Shown here: positions 29,466 to 39,460 of the stretch, one piece after another
How the letters are laid out: the number at the start of each line of letters is the position of its first letter
Position numbering within the stretch: position 1 is the first letter of the stretch
Assembly (NCBI RefSeq): GCF_038397755.1
Contig: NZ_CP151637.1
Span: 1,054,001 to 1,118,000 of the forward strand
DNA length: 64,000 bases
Reading direction: 5' to 3'
Source of the DNA: Microbacterium sp. LWH7-1.2
Lineage (GTDB): Bacteria > Actinomycetota > Actinomycetes > Actinomycetales > Microbacteriaceae
Made by a program: the position numbers and the translations under genes
The notes under the pieces: generated by a model
Databases searched by the model: none
Told to the model about the DNA's origin: nothing
Seen by the model: only the letters and a program-made list of their open reading frames with translations

Positions 29466-31016
29466 ATGACCGTCGAGATCTCGCGCGGGCACAACCCGCT
29501 GCGCGACCCCGAAGACCGTCGCCTCAACCGCATCGCCGGCCCGAGCGCGCTCGTCATCTTCGGCGTCACGGGAGACCTCTCCCGCAAGAAGCTCATGCCC
29601 GCCGTCTATGACCTCGCCAACCGGGGGCTGCTGCCTCCCGGCTTCGCGCTCGTCGGCTTCGCGCGACGTGACTGGGAGGACCAGGACTTCGCCAAGGTCG
29701 TCTACGACGCGGTGCGTCAGCACGCCCGCACCGAGTTCCGCGACGAGACGTGGCAGCAGCTGCTCCAGGGCATCCGCTTCGTCTCGGGCGAGTTCGACGA
29801 CCCGGACGCCTTCCGCCGTCTGAAGGACACCGTCGACAAGCTCGACACCGACCGCGGCACGATGGGCAATCACGCGTACTACCTGTCGATCCCGCCGAAG
29901 GCGTTCCCCCTCGTCGCGGAGCAGCTGAAGTCCTCGGGCCTCGTCGACGACACCGCCGACCAGCCCGACCGCTGGCGCCGCGTCGTCATCGAGAAGCCCT
30001 TCGGTCACGACCAGGAGTCGGCGCGCGCCCTGAACGATGTGCTCCGCTCGGCGTTCCCGACGGACTCGATCTTCCGCATCGACCATTACCTCGGCAAGGA
30101 GACGGTCCAGAACATCCTGGCGCTGCGCTTCGCGAACGAGCTGTACGAGCCGATCTGGAACCGCAACTACGTCGACCACGTGCAGATCACCATGGCGGAA
30201 GACATCGGGGTGGGCGGCCGTGCCGGCTACTACGACGGCGTCGGCGCCGCGCGCGACGTCATCCAGAACCACCTGCTGCAGCTCATGGCGCTCACCGCGA
30301 TGGAGGAGCCCATCTCGTTCGACGCGAAGGACCTCCGCGCCGAGAAGGAGAAGGTGCTCGCCGCCGTCACCCTCCCGGCCGACCTTGCGCGCTCGACCGC
30401 TCGCGGTCAGTACGCCGGCGGCTGGCAGGGCGGCGAGAAGGTGCTCGGCTTCCTCGAGGAAGACGGCATGAACCCGCAGTCCACGACCGAGACGTACGCC
30501 GCCGTCACGCTCGAGGTGAACACGCGCCGCTGGGCCGGCGTGCCGTTCTACCTCCGCACCGGCAAGCGCCTCGGCCGCCGCGTCACCGAGATCGCCGTGG
30601 TGTTCAAGCGCGCCCCCGAACTGCTGTTCTCGCGCAGCCAGACCTCGGGTCAGGGCCAGAACGCCCTCGTGATCCGCGTCCAGCCCGATGAAGGCGTGAC
30701 GATCCGCTTCGGCTCCAAGGTGCCGGGCGCCGGCGCCCAGGTGCGCGACGTCACGATGGACTTCGGCTACGGCCACGCATTCACCGAGGCGAGCCCCGAG
30801 GCCTATGAGCGGCTCATCCTCGATGTGCTCCTCGGCGACCCGCCGCTGTTCCCGCGGCACGAAGAGGTCGAGCTGTCGTGGAGGATCCTCGACCCGATCG
30901 AGAAGTTCTGGGATGCCCAGGGCGGCCCGCTCGAACAGTACTCGCCCGGGTCGTGGGGCCCGGATTCCGCGGACGAGATGCTCTCCCGCGATGGTCGCAC
31001 CTGGAGGCGCCCGTGA
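29466..31016 (+). CDS. zwf: glucose-6-phosphate 1-dehydrogenase
   Basis: A 516-residue NADP-dependent dehydrogenase, first step of the oxidative pentose phosphate pathway. The nucleotide motif GVTGDLSRKKL is at residues 33-43 and the active-site segment RIDHYLGKE follows mid-protein. EKPFGHD and NYVDHVQITMAED are further family signatures. Its stop overlaps the GTG of opcA (GTGA), its allosteric/assembly partner. Confidence 0.97.
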   Translation: MTVEISRGHNPLRDPEDRRLNRIAGPSALVIFGVTGDLSRKKLMPAVYDLANRGLLPPGFALVGFARRDWEDQDFAKVVYDAVRQHARTEFRDETWQQLLQGIRFVSGEFDDPDAFRRLKDTVDKLDTDRGTMGNHAYYLSIPPKAFPLVAEQLKSSGLVDDTADQPDRWRRVVIEKPFGHDQESARALNDVLRSAFPTDSIFRIDHYLGKETVQNILALRFANELYEPIWNRNYVDHVQITMAEDIGVGGRAGYYDGVGAARDVIQNHLLQLMALTAMEEPISFDAKDLRAEKEKVLAAVTLPADLARSTARGQYAGGWQGGEKVLGFLEEDGMNPQSTTETYAAVTLEVNTRRWAGVPFYLRTGKRLGRRVTEIAVVFKRAPELLFSRSQTSGQGQNALVIRVQPDEGVTIRFGSKVPGAGAQVRDVTMDFGYGHAFTEASPEAYERLILDVLLGDPPLFPRHEEVELSWRILDPIEKFWDAQGGPLEQYSPGSWGPDSADEMLSRDGRTWRRP

Positions 31017-31969
31017 TCGTCGACCTTCCCGACACCACTGTCAGCAAGATCTCCCGCGCACTCGTCAACGTGCGCGAAGAGGGCGGGGCTGTCGCGCTCG
31101 GCCGCGTGCTGACGCTCGTGATCCTCACCCGCGAGGGCGCCGTCGAAGAGGTGATCGAGGCCGCGAACGACGCGTCACGCGAGCATCCGATGCGCGTCAT
31201 CGTGCTGATGATCCCCGACTCCGGCGACGGCGAGTCCCGCCTCGACGCGCAGATCCGGGTCGGCGGCGACGCCGGCGCGAGCGAGGTCGTCACGCTGCGC
31301 GCGTTCGGCGACGCCGGCCGCTCGAACCTCGAGAGCCTCGTGACGGGTCTCCTCCTCCCCGACGCCCCTGTGGTGGTGTGGTGGCCCAACCGGACCCCCG
31401 ATCACATCTCGCGGACGTCGATCGGCCGCATCGCGCAGCGCCGGATCACGGATGCCGCGACCAAGTCGGACCCGTCGGCGTGGGTCGCCGGCCTCGGCGA
31501 GCAGTACGCGCCGGGCGACACCGACCTCGCCTGGACGCGCCTGACGCGCTGGCGCGAGCAGCTGGCCGCGATCCTCGACCAGCCGCCGTACGAGCCCGTC
31601 CTGGGCGTGCGCGTGCGCGGGGCGTCCGACTCGCCCTCCACCGCGCTCCTGGCGGCGTGGCTGCGTCTCACGCTCGACGTGCCGGTCGACTGGGCCTACC
31701 TCGACGCGGAAGAGTGGCCGCACGGCATCAAGTCCGTCGTCCTGGTGCGCGCGAGCGGCGAGGTGCTCCTGGAGCGCCCGTCGCCCGGCGTGGCCATCCT
31801 CACGCAGCCGGGTCAGCCGACGCACGACCTCGCGTTCCCCCGCCGGACGCTGCGCGAATGCCTCGCGGAGGAGCTTCGTCGACTCGACCCGGACGTCCTG
31901 TATGGTCGAGTGATCACCGAGGGTTGGGAGCTGCTCGACCCCCCGGCGACGAAGGGGACGCAGACCTGA
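31013..31969 (+). CDS. opcA: glucose-6-phosphate dehydrogenase assembly protein OpcA
   Basis: A 318-residue OpcA, needed for full G6PDH activity in actinobacteria and cyanobacteria and a redox-sensitive effector of it. The start VIVDLPDTTVSKISRALVN is typical of the family, as are PDAPVVVWWPN and the C-terminal EELRRLDPDVLYGRVI. The GTG at 31013 is set by the overlap with zwf; the frame stays open upstream only as zwf antiphase. Its TGA shares a base with the ATG of a 14-codon mini-ORF (TGATG). Confidence 0.95.
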   Translation: MIVDLPDTTVSKISRALVNVREEGGAVALGRVLTLVILTREGAVEEVIEAANDASREHPMRVIVLMIPDSGDGESRLDAQIRVGGDAGASEVVTLRAFGDAGRSNLESLVTGLLLPDAPVVVWWPNRTPDHISRTSIGRIAQRRITDAATKSDPSAWVAGLGEQYAPGDTDLAWTRLTRWREQLAAILDQPPYEPVLGVRVRGASDSPSTALLAAWLRLTLDVPVDWAYLDAEEWPHGIKSVVLVRASGEVLLERPSPGVAILTQPGQPTHDLAFPRRTLRECLAEELRRLDPDVLYGRVITEGWELLDPPATKGTQT

Positions 31970-32013
31970 TGAGCGGTGCGCGGGTGACGGACGGGACGCA
32001 GACGGATGCCTGA
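31969..32013 (+). other. 14-codon mini-ORF bridging opcA and pgl
   Basis: Reading from an ATG that overlaps the opcA stop (TGATG) gives MSGARVTDGTQTDA and a TGA at 32011-32013 lying inside the first codons of pgl (ATG at 32006). AAGGGG is 11 nt upstream. The arrangement would let ribosomes run from opcA into pgl. The 10-mer GGACGCAGAC occurs once before the mini-ORF and once inside it, so the segment may instead be a small duplication. Whether it is translated is unknown. Confidence 0.3.
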
Positions 32014-32785
32014 GGGCTGGGCAGAGAAACGCGTCATCATCAGTTCCGATCCCGCCGCCTTGGCCGAGTCGGTCGCGCCCCGCTTCCTGAGTCGGGTCAC
32101 CAAGCGCATCGATGAGGGCAAGCTCGCACACATCTCGCTCACGGGCGGCTCGATGGGCGCGGCCGTGCTCGCGGCGGCCGCGCGGAATCCACGTGCGGCG
32201 CGTATCGACTGGTCGCGCGTGCACTTCTGGTGGAGCGACGAGCGCTTCGTTCCGCTCGGCCACGCCGAGCGGAACGACCGCCAGGCCCGTGACGCGTTCC
32301 TCGATGTCGTCGAGGTCCCCGCGGAGAACATCCACGCGACCCTCGGGAGCGACGACGGGGCCGACCTGGACACAGCGGCTGCCGCGTACGCCGATGAGCT
32401 CGCGCGCTTCCCGGGTGCCGAGGGCGCGTGGCCGTCGTTCGACGTCTGCTTCCTCGGCGTCGGCCCGGACGGGCACATCGCATCGCTCTTCCCCGACCGC
32501 TCCGAGATCCAGATCACGGACCGCTCGGTGGTGGCCGTGCGCGACTCCCCCAAGCCGCCGCCGGAGCGCATCACCATGACGCGCCCGGTGATCAACAGCT
32601 CGAAGCGCGTCTGGCTCGTGCTGGCGGGCGCCGACAAGGCGGCCGCCCTCGGGCTCGCCCTCGCCGGCGCGAGCTACGCGAGCGTGCCCGCTGCCGGCGC
32701 GAAGGGCCGCAAGCGCACGACGTTCTTCGTCGACCAGGCCGCCGCCGCTCAGGTGCCGCCGGACCTCATCGACCGGGAGTACTGA
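32006..32785 (+). CDS. pgl: 6-phosphogluconolactonase
   Basis: A 259-residue DevB/SOL-family lactonase hydrolysing 6-phosphogluconolactone, the zwf product. Sugar-phosphate motif LTGGSMGAAVL lies near residue 48, FWWSDERFVP follows, and the catalytic region GVGPDGHIASLFP is in the second half. It is the last gene of the pentose phosphate operon. The ATG at 32006 is the only one placed before the conserved strand; the Shine-Dalgarno is weak, consistent with coupling through the mini-ORF. Confidence 0.95.
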   Translation: MPEGWAEKRVIISSDPAALAESVAPRFLSRVTKRIDEGKLAHISLTGGSMGAAVLAAAARNPRAARIDWSRVHFWWSDERFVPLGHAERNDRQARDAFLDVVEVPAENIHATLGSDDGADLDTAAAAYADELARFPGAEGAWPSFDVCFLGVGPDGHIASLFPDRSEIQITDRSVVAVRDSPKPPPERITMTRPVINSSKRVWLVLAGADKAAALGLALAGASYASVPAAGAKGRKRTTFFVDQAAAAQVPPDLIDREY

Positions 32786-32808
32786 CGCGGCTCGGCGACG
32801 AGCGCCGG

Positions 32809-32854
32809 ACATACGAGAAGAGCGGATGCTGCAGCATCCGCTCTTCTCGTATGT
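32809..32854. terminator. 46-bp perfect palindrome between convergent pgl and rbpA
   Basis: Every base from 32809 to 32831 pairs with 32854 to 32832, with no spacer. The core is GGATGCTGCAGCATCC and the outer arms are AT-richer. It separates two convergent operons and reads identically on both strands, so it should terminate both. Confidence 0.92.
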
Positions 32855-32864
32855 GTGAGGTTGT

Positions 32865-33221
32865 TCAGTCCTGGCCGCGGCGCTCGCGCAGCTGCTTGAG
32901 CGCGTCGTCGAGGAGGGTCTCGGCCTCTTCCTCGGTGCGGCGCTCCTTCACGTAGGCGAGGTGCGTCTTGTACGGCTCAGTCTTCGCGACGGCGGGAGGG
33001 TTCTCCTTGTCGCGGCCTGCCGGGAGACCCGAGTGCGGCGAGTCGATCGTGTCGGGGATCTCCTCTTCGGGGATTCCCGCCGCGAAGTAGCGGACGGTCT
33101 CGTTGCCCAGGGCATCCCAGTACGAGACGGCCACGCGGTCGGCGTGGAAGCCATGGTCCTGCTCGCCCATCGGACCGGCACCGACGCGGGTGCCGCGGAT
33201 CGCGTTGCCTCCGGTGGCCAT
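32865..33221 (-). CDS. rbpA: RNA polymerase-binding protein RbpA
   Basis: A 118-residue actinobacterial transcription factor that binds the principal sigma factor and RNA polymerase and stabilises open complexes. The N-terminal basic tail (GGNAIRGTRVGAG), the core domain (VSYWDALGNETVRYFAAGIPEEEIP) and the sigma-interacting C-terminal helix (RRTEEEAETLLDDALKQLRERR) are in order. It contains no cysteine, so it cannot bind zinc through cysteines as the Streptomyces protein does. Its ATG shares one base with the secG stop (TGATG). Confidence 0.93.
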   Translation of the reverse strand: MATGGNAIRGTRVGAGPMGEQDHGFHADRVAVSYWDALGNETVRYFAAGIPEEEIPDTIDSPHSGLPAGRDKENPPAVAKTEPYKTHLAYVKERRTEEEAETLLDDALKQLRERRGQD

Positions 33222-33469
33222 CAGACGGCCTGGAACTTCGTGATCAGGCCGAGGGCGACGATCGAGGCGAACCACACCAGGGCGAGGACCACCGTGAACC
33301 GGTTGAGGTTGCGCTCGGCGAGGCCCGAGGAGCCGAGCGCCGACGTCATGCCGCCGCCGAACATGTCGGACAAGCCGCCGCCGCGCCCTTTGTGGAGCAG
33401 GATGAGGAGAGTCAGCAGGAGACTCGTGATGCCGAGAAGCACCTGCAGGACGAACTCGAGGATCTGCAC
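33221..33469 (-). CDS. secG: preprotein translocase subunit SecG
   Basis: An 82-residue SecG with two transmembrane helices (about 4-24 and 58-76). The conserved HKGRGGGLSDMFGGG loop lies between them. It is an accessory subunit of the SecYEG channel. Position downstream of tpiA is the usual actinobacterial place, but here a 17-bp terminator and its own -10 separate it from the glycolytic genes. Confidence 0.95.
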   Translation of the reverse strand: MQILEFVLQVLLGITSLLLTLLILLHKGRGGGLSDMFGGGMTSALGSSGLAERNLNRFTVVLALVWFASIVALGLITKFQAV

Positions 33470-33488
33470 AGTCGTTGAAGCCTTTCGC

Positions 33489-33524
33489 TGCGATCGTTCG
33501 CCGATCGCACAAGGGTCAAGTATA
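33489..33524 (-). promoter_or_regulatory. secG-rbpA promoter and leader hairpin
   Basis: A minus-strand -10 TATACT occupies 33524-33519, giving a leader of about 45 nt. Within it an 8-bp inverted repeat (33489-33496 with 33502-33509, TGCGATCG arms, 5-nt loop) forms a hairpin ending 19 nt before the secG start. No good -35 is seen because that position falls in the terminator stem of tpiA. Confidence 0.5.
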
Positions 33525-33530
33525 CGTGTA

Positions 33531-33569
33531 GGTCGGCGGGCGGTGAGGAATACTCACCGCCCGCCGACC
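33531..33569 (-). terminator. terminator of the gap-pgk-tpiA operon
   Basis: A perfect 17-bp stem (33531-33547 with 33553-33569) with a 5-nt loop begins 6 bp after the tpiA stop. It is the longest looped stem in the window. Confidence 0.95.
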
Positions 33570-33575
33570 GCGGGG

Positions 33576-34367
33576 TCAGACCCCGACGTGCTTCTGGTAG
33601 CGGATGATCGCGGCGAACTCGTCGACGACGAGGCTCGCACCGCCGACCAGGGCGCCGTCCACGTCGGGCTCGCGCATGAAGCTCGCGATGTTCGCGGCCT
33701 TCACCGACCCGCCGTAGAGCACGCGCGTGCGCGCTGCCGCGTCCGCGCCGAGCTTCTCGCCGATGACCTCGCGGAGCTTGGCGCACACGTCCTGCGCCTG
33801 CTCCGGCGTCGCGGCCTGGCCGGAGCCGATCGCCCAGACGGGCTCGTAGGCGACGACGATGTCGGCGTCGGCCTTGAGCCCCTCGAGCGCGACCGACAGC
33901 TGGCTGACCGGCACGGCGCTGGCGCCGAACTTCTCCAGGTCCTCGCTGGTCTCGCCGACGCAGATCACGGGCACGAGGCCGTGCTTGAGCGCGGCCTTGA
34001 CCTTCGAGCCCACGACCTCATCCGTCTCGTCGTGGTACTGCCGGCGCTCGGAGTGGCCGATGATGACGTACTTGGCGTCGAGCTTGGCCAGGAACGCACC
34101 CGAGATCTCACCGGTGTACGCGCCCGAGTCGTGCGCCGACAGGTCCTGTGCGCCGAGGGCGAACGGGATCTTGTCGGCATCGAGCAGCGTCTGCACGGTG
34201 CGCAGGTCGGTGAAGGGCGGGAACACCGCGACCTCGACCGAGCCGTCCTCGTGCTTGGCGTCCTTGAGGGTCCAGTGCAGCTTCTGCACGAACGCGACCG
34301 CCTGAAGGTGGTCGAGGTTCATCTTCCAGTTGCCCGCGATGAGCGGGGTACGGCCTGCTACTGCCAT
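33576..34367 (-). CDS. tpiA: triose-phosphate isomerase
   Basis: A 263-residue TIM barrel with all catalytic residues: K15 in GNWKMN, H105 in IIGHSERR and E175 in AYEPVWAIG. The phosphate-binding loop (YGGSVKAAN) and GGASLV follow. Its ATG lies ten bases inside the 3' end of pgk, so the two are probably translationally coupled. Confidence 0.97.
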   Translation of the reverse strand: MAVAGRTPLIAGNWKMNLDHLQAVAFVQKLHWTLKDAKHEDGSVEVAVFPPFTDLRTVQTLLDADKIPFALGAQDLSAHDSGAYTGEISGAFLAKLDAKYVIIGHSERRQYHDETDEVVGSKVKAALKHGLVPVICVGETSEDLEKFGASAVPVSQLSVALEGLKADADIVVAYEPVWAIGSGQAATPEQAQDVCAKLREVIGEKLGADAAARTRVLYGGSVKAANIASFMREPDVDGALVGGASLVVDEFAAIIRYQKHVGV

Positions 34368-35572
34368 CCGAGGACCTCCAGTCCGGGGAGCTTCTTGCCC
34401 TCGAGGAACTCGAGGCTGGCTCCGCCGCCGGTCGAGATGTGACCGAAGGCGTCGTCGGCGAATCCGAGCTGACGGACCGCTGCGGCGGAGTCGCCGCCGC
34501 CGACGACCGACAGGCCGTCGACCTCGGTGAGCGCCTGGGCGACCGCCTTGGTGCCCGCGGCGAAGGGTGCGAGCTCGAACACGCCCATTGGGCCGTTCCA
34601 GAACACCGTCTGGGAGTCGCGCACGAGCGCGGCGAAGCGCTCGGCGGTCTCGGGGCCGATGTCGAGGCCGAGACCGGATGCCCCGAACGCCGTGTCCTCG
34701 ATGCCGTCGGCGCTCGTGACGACGTGATCCGCGTCGGCGCCGAACTTCGAGGCCACGACGACATCGGTCGGGAGCACGAGCTCGACGCCCGACTCCTCGG
34801 CGCGCCGCATGTACTCGCGCACGGTGTCGAGCTGGTCGGCCTCGAGGAGGCTCGAGCCGACCTTGTGCCCCTGTGCGGCGAGGAAGGTGAACAGCATGCC
34901 GCCGCCGATGAGGAGACGGTCCACGCGCGGCAGCAGGTGGTCGATGACGCCGAGCTTGTCGCTGACCTTCGAGCCGCCGAGCACGACCGTGTAGGGACGC
35001 TCGGGGTTCTCGGTCAGGCGGTCGAGCACCTCGACCTCCTTCTCGATCAGGAACCCGGCAGCCGAGGGCAGGAGCTCGGCGAGGTCGTAGACCGACGCCT
35101 GCTTGCGGTGCACGACACCGAAGCCGTCGGAGACGAGCACGTCGCCGAGGGCGGCGAGCTCCTCGGCGAAGGCGCGGCGCGTGGCGTCGTCCTTGGCCGT
35201 CTCGCCGGGGTTGAACCGGAGGTTCTCGATGATCGCGACGTCGCCGTCCTCGAGGGCGGCGACGGCCTCGCGGGCCGACTCCCCCACCGTGTCGCGCGCG
35301 AACGCGACGGGCTTGCCGAGGAGCTCCGAGAGTCGCTGGGCGACGGGCTCGAGGCTGTACTTCGCGTCGGGGGCACCGTCGGGGCGGCCGAGGTGCGAGC
35401 AGACGATGACGCGGGCGCCCTGGTTGATCAGGGCGTTGAGCGTGGGGAGCGTGGCCCGTACACGGCCATCGTCCGTGATGACCGCGTCCTTGAGGGGGAC
35501 GTTCAGGTCAGCACGGACGATGACACGCTTGCCGGCCAGCGAACCCAGCGTGCTGAGGGTGCGCAGAGCCAT
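34358..35572 (-). CDS. pgk: phosphoglycerate kinase
   Basis: A 404-residue glycolytic kinase. RADLNVPL near the N-terminus and SHLGRP bind substrate; [10 protein letters not shown] and the nucleotide-domain GGGDSAAAV are conserved. The ATG at 35572 puts the [19 protein letters not shown] opening at the expected place; a longer frame upstream is gap antiphase. It starts 5 bp after the gap stop. Confidence 0.97.
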   Translation of the reverse strand: MALRTLSTLGSLAGKRVIVRADLNVPLKDAVITDDGRVRATLPTLNALINQGARVIVCSHLGRPDGAPDAKYSLEPVAQRLSELLGKPVAFARDTVGESAREAVAALEDGDVAIIENLRFNPGETAKDDATRRAFAEELAALGDVLVSDGFGVVHRKQASVYDLAELLPSAAGFLIEKEVEVLDRLTENPERPYTVVLGGSKVSDKLGVIDHLLPRVDRLLIGGGMLFTFLAAQGHKVGSSLLEADQLDTVREYMRRAEESGVELVLPTDVVVASKFGADADHVVTSADGIEDTAFGASGLGLDIGPETAERFAALVRDSQTVFWNGPMGVFELAPFAAGTKAVAQALTEVDGLSVVGGGDSAAAVRQLGFADDAFGHISTGGGASLEFLEGKKLPGLEVLGWQ

Positions 35573-35577
35573 CGGGA

Positions 35578-36681
<1,104 letters not shown>

Positions 36682-36684
36682 TTA

Positions 36685-37311
36685 CTAGGACAGTACCAGC
36701 AGGCCCGAGGTCTTCTGACGGGCGGCGTCGAGGCGCTGGGCCACGTTCTGCCAGTTCGCGATGTTCCAGACCGCCTTGACGTAGTCGGCCTTGACGTTGA
36801 GGTAGTCGAGGTAGAAGGCGTGCTCCCACATGTCGAGCTGGAAGATCGGGATCGTGCCCTGCGCGGTGTTGCCCTGCTGGTCGAACAGCTGCTGGATGAT
36901 GAGCTGCTCGCCGATCGGGTCCCAGCTGAGGACGGCCCAGCCCGAGCCCTGGATCCCATTGGCGGCGGCGGTGAAGTGCGCCTGGAACTTGTCGAAGCCG
37001 CCGAAGAACTCGTCGATGGCCGCGCGCAGCTCGCCCTCGGGCTCGCCGCCGCCCTCGGGCGAGAGGTTGGTCCAGAAGATCGAGTGGTTGACGTGACCGC
37101 CGAGGTGGAACGCGAGGTCCTTCTCGAGCTTGTTCACGTTCGCCAGGTTGCCGGACTCGCGCGCCTCGGCCAGCTGCTCCAGCGCGGTGTTCGCGCCGGT
37201 GACGTACGCCTGGTGGTGCTTGCTGTGGTGCAGCTCCATGATCTTGCCGCTGATGTGCGGCTCGAGTGCGGCGTAGTCGTAAGGGAGGTCGGGCAAGGTG
37301 TACTTCGCCAT
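36685..37311 (-). CDS. superoxide dismutase, Fe/Mn family
   Basis: A 208-residue cytoplasmic superoxide dismutase. Metal ligands are H28, H76 (HVNHSIFW), D160 and H164 (DMWEHAFY). GSGWAVL and QQGNTAQGTIP line the active site; the QGN residues near the metal do not by themselves settle Mn against Fe, though Mn is usual in this lineage. A minus-strand -10 TAGGAT is at 37377-37372, about 60 bp before the ATG. The gene sits between whiA and gap, an unusual insertion into the whiA-gap-pgk-tpi-secG order, and is flanked by terminators on both sides. Confidence 0.96.
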   Translation of the reverse strand: MAKYTLPDLPYDYAALEPHISGKIMELHHSKHHQAYVTGANTALEQLAEARESGNLANVNKLEKDLAFHLGGHVNHSIFWTNLSPEGGGEPEGELRAAIDEFFGGFDKFQAHFTAAANGIQGSGWAVLSWDPIGEQLIIQQLFDQQGNTAQGTIPIFQLDMWEHAFYLDYLNVKADYVKAVWNIANWQNVAQRLDAARQKTSGLLVLS

Positions 37312-37429
37312 GTTCTCTTCTTCCTGTCGGCGCGCGCCGAAGTCCCCGGCGCAGCGAGGGGTGACGGATTCATCCTACTGAGGGCCAACGCCCGCGCGGC
37401 GGGGTTGCTTCCGTCTGTGACGTATGGAA

Positions 37430-37458
37430 GACGGATGCCGCGGACCGCAGCATCCGTC
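37430..37458 (-). terminator. hairpin after whiA
   Basis: A 9-bp stem GACGGATGC / GCATCCGTC (37430-37438 with 37450-37458) closes an 11-nt loop with possible inner pairing. It starts 8 bp past the whiA stop. It is built from two facing copies of the recurrent octamer noted in the findings. Confidence 0.7.
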
Positions 37459-37465
37459 CTGGGTT

Positions 37466-38443
37466 TCAGTCCTCGATACCGGCGGGAACGGCCGATTCGG
37501 TACCCGGCAGGCCCTCGGCCTCGGCCTTCTTGTCGGCCATGGCGAGGAGGCGGCGGATGCGGCCGGCGACGGCGTCCTTGGTGAGGGGCGGGTCGGCGTG
37601 GTGGCCGAGCTCGTCGAGGCTCGCGTCACGGTGCGCGAGGCGAAGGTCGCCCGCCTGACGGAGGTGGTCGGGTACCTCGTCACCGAGGATCTCCAGCGCG
37701 CGCTCCACGCGCGCGCACGCGGCGACGGCGGCCTGCGCCGAGCGGCGCAGATTGGCGTCGTCGAAGTTCACGAGCCGGTTGACGCCCGCGCGCACCTCGC
37801 GGCGCTGACGCATCTGATCCCACTCGCCGGCGGCGCGGACGGCACCCATCGCGGCGAGGGCCGCGCGGATCGCCTCACCCTCGCGCACGACGACGCGCGG
37901 GATGCCGCGCACTTCGCGCGCCTTGCCGGCGATGCCGAGGCGGTGCGCAGCGCCGACGAGCGCCATCGCGGCCTCCGACGACGGGCAGGTGATCTCGAGC
38001 GCGGCCGAGCGACCCGGGTCGCTGAGCGTGCCGGCGGCGAGGAACGCGCCGCGCCAGATGGCGGCGAGGTCGCCGCGCGAGCCCGTGGTGAGCTTGTTGG
38101 GGAGGCCGCGGACGGGGCGGCGGCGCTGGTCGAGGAGACCGGTCTGCCGCGCGAGGGTCTCGCCGCCCTCGATCACGCGGACCGCGTAGTGGCTGCCCGT
38201 GCGGGCTCCGGAGCCCTGTACGTGGACGAGCTCCGGCCGCACGCCGTAGAGCTCGACGAGATCGCGGGCGGTGCGGCGCGCGAGGATGTCGGAGTCCAGT
38301 TCGGCCTCCACCGCGACGCGGTTGGCGATCGAGTGCAGACCTCCCGAGAATCGCAGCAGCGACGTGAGCTCGGCCACCCGTGCCGTAGGGCGCGGGTCTC
38401 GCACGGTGATCAGCTCGGCCTTCACGTCAGCGGTCAGCGACAC
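37466..38443 (-). CDS. whiA: sporulation/cell-division regulator WhiA
   Basis: A 325-residue WhiA. The N-terminal two-thirds are a degenerate LAGLIDADG homing-endonuclease fold ([33 protein letters not shown] split over residues 2-34), and the C-terminal third is a helix-turn-helix ([17 protein letters not shown] region). In non-sporulating relatives it controls cell division and chromosome segregation genes. The GTG start matches the family N-terminus. rapZ lies 70 bp upstream; the yvcK gene normally in between is missing. Confidence 0.94.
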   Translation of the reverse strand: MSLTADVKAELITVRDPRPTARVAELTSLLRFSGGLHSIANRVAVEAELDSDILARRTARDLVELYGVRPELVHVQGSGARTGSHYAVRVIEGGETLARQTGLLDQRRRPVRGLPNKLTTGSRGDLAAIWRGAFLAAGTLSDPGRSAALEITCPSSEAAMALVGAAHRLGIAGKAREVRGIPRVVVREGEAIRAALAAMGAVRAAGEWDQMRQRREVRAGVNRLVNFDDANLRRSAQAAVAACARVERALEILGDEVPDHLRQAGDLRLAHRDASLDELGHHADPPLTKDAVAGRIRRLLAMADKKAEAEGLPGTESAVPAGIED

Positions 38444-38513
38444 GGGTCTCCTTCATCGGTCTTGCGGGAACGACCGTCAAGCCTACCCGGCCGGTCCGGC
38501 CGCGCAGGCGCGG

Positions 38514-39395
38514 TCACTCGCGCCCGAGGTCGCGGTGCGTCACGCGGACGGCGACGCCGGGCACGCTCGCGAGGCGCTGCGCGAGCTCGCGCACCATCAC
38601 GACCGAGCGGTGCTTCCCGCCGGTGCAGCCGATCGCGACGACGGAATGGCTCTTGTTCTCGCGCTGATAGCCCTCGAGCACCGGGCGCAGCGCCGCGCTG
38701 TACGCGTCGAGGAACTCCTCCGCGCCCTCCTGGCCCAGCACGTACTCGCGCACCTCCTCGTCCTCGCCTGTGAACGGGCGGAGCCGCTCGTCCCAGAACG
38801 GGTTCGGGAGGAAACGCATGTCGGCCACGATGTCGGCGTCCGGCGGCAGACCGTACTTGAAGCCGAAGCTCTGGAGAGTCACGGTGTGCCGCGCCGCACC
38901 CTCCTCGCTGAAGAGGTCGGCGACCTTCGTCGCCAGCTGGTGGATGTTGTACGACGACGTGTCGATGATGACGTCGGCGCTCTCGCGGACGGCCGCGAGG
39001 CGCGCGCGCTCGCGACGGATGCCGTCGAGGATGGTTCCGTCGTGCTGCAGCGGGTGAGGGCGCCGCACGGCTTCGAAGCGCCGCACGAGCACCTCGTCCG
39101 AGGCATCCAGGAACAGCAGCCGGATCTGCCGGCGCTCGCGGAGCGCGCGCATCGCGTCCGGGAGGTCCGAGAAGAGGTCTCGCCCCCGCACGTCGACCAC
39201 GACGGCCACCCGGGGCAGCACTCCCCCGGCGAGCTCGGTGAGCTCGAGCAGCGGCTTGAGCATCTGCGGGGGGAGGTTGTCGACGACGTACCAGTCGAGA
39301 TCCTCCAGCGCGTTCGCCGCCGTAGACCGCCCGGCACCCGACATCCCCGTGACGATCAGCACTTCTCCGACGTCTTGACGCGTCGCCTCGCCCAT
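38514..39395 (-). CDS. rapZ: RNase adapter RapZ / YvcJ-type nucleotide-binding protein
   Basis: A 293-residue P-loop protein. The actinobacterial Walker A is GMSGAGRST, with Arg in place of the usual Lys. [20 protein letters not shown] and the C-terminal [19 protein letters not shown], where a sugar-nucleotide-like ligand binds in E. coli RapZ, are conserved. In enterobacteria it governs GlmS mRNA decay; the actinobacterial role is unsettled. The ATG at 39395 follows a G-rich stretch; a GTG two codons upstream is the alternative. Confidence 0.93.
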   Translation of the reverse strand: MGEATRQDVGEVLIVTGMSGAGRSTAANALEDLDWYVVDNLPPQMLKPLLELTELAGGVLPRVAVVVDVRGRDLFSDLPDAMRALRERRQIRLLFLDASDEVLVRRFEAVRRPHPLQHDGTILDGIRRERARLAAVRESADVIIDTSSYNIHQLATKVADLFSEEGAARHTVTLQSFGFKYGLPPDADIVADMRFLPNPFWDERLRPFTGEDEEVREYVLGQEGAEEFLDAYSAALRPVLEGYQRENKSHSVVAIGCTGGKHRSVVMVRELAQRLASVPGVAVRVTHRDLGRE

Positions 39396-39460
39396 GACCA
39401 CCCCCGTCCCGACAAGCCTAGTCAGTCACAGCGGACGGCCGCTCGTCGGTGCGACCGGCG

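Noticed and set aside
24388..30860. Long minus-strand frames (up to about 1060 codons) opposite tkt, tal, pgi and zwf.
   Set aside because: All are shadows of well-identified plus-strand enzymes; no domains and no ribosome sites.
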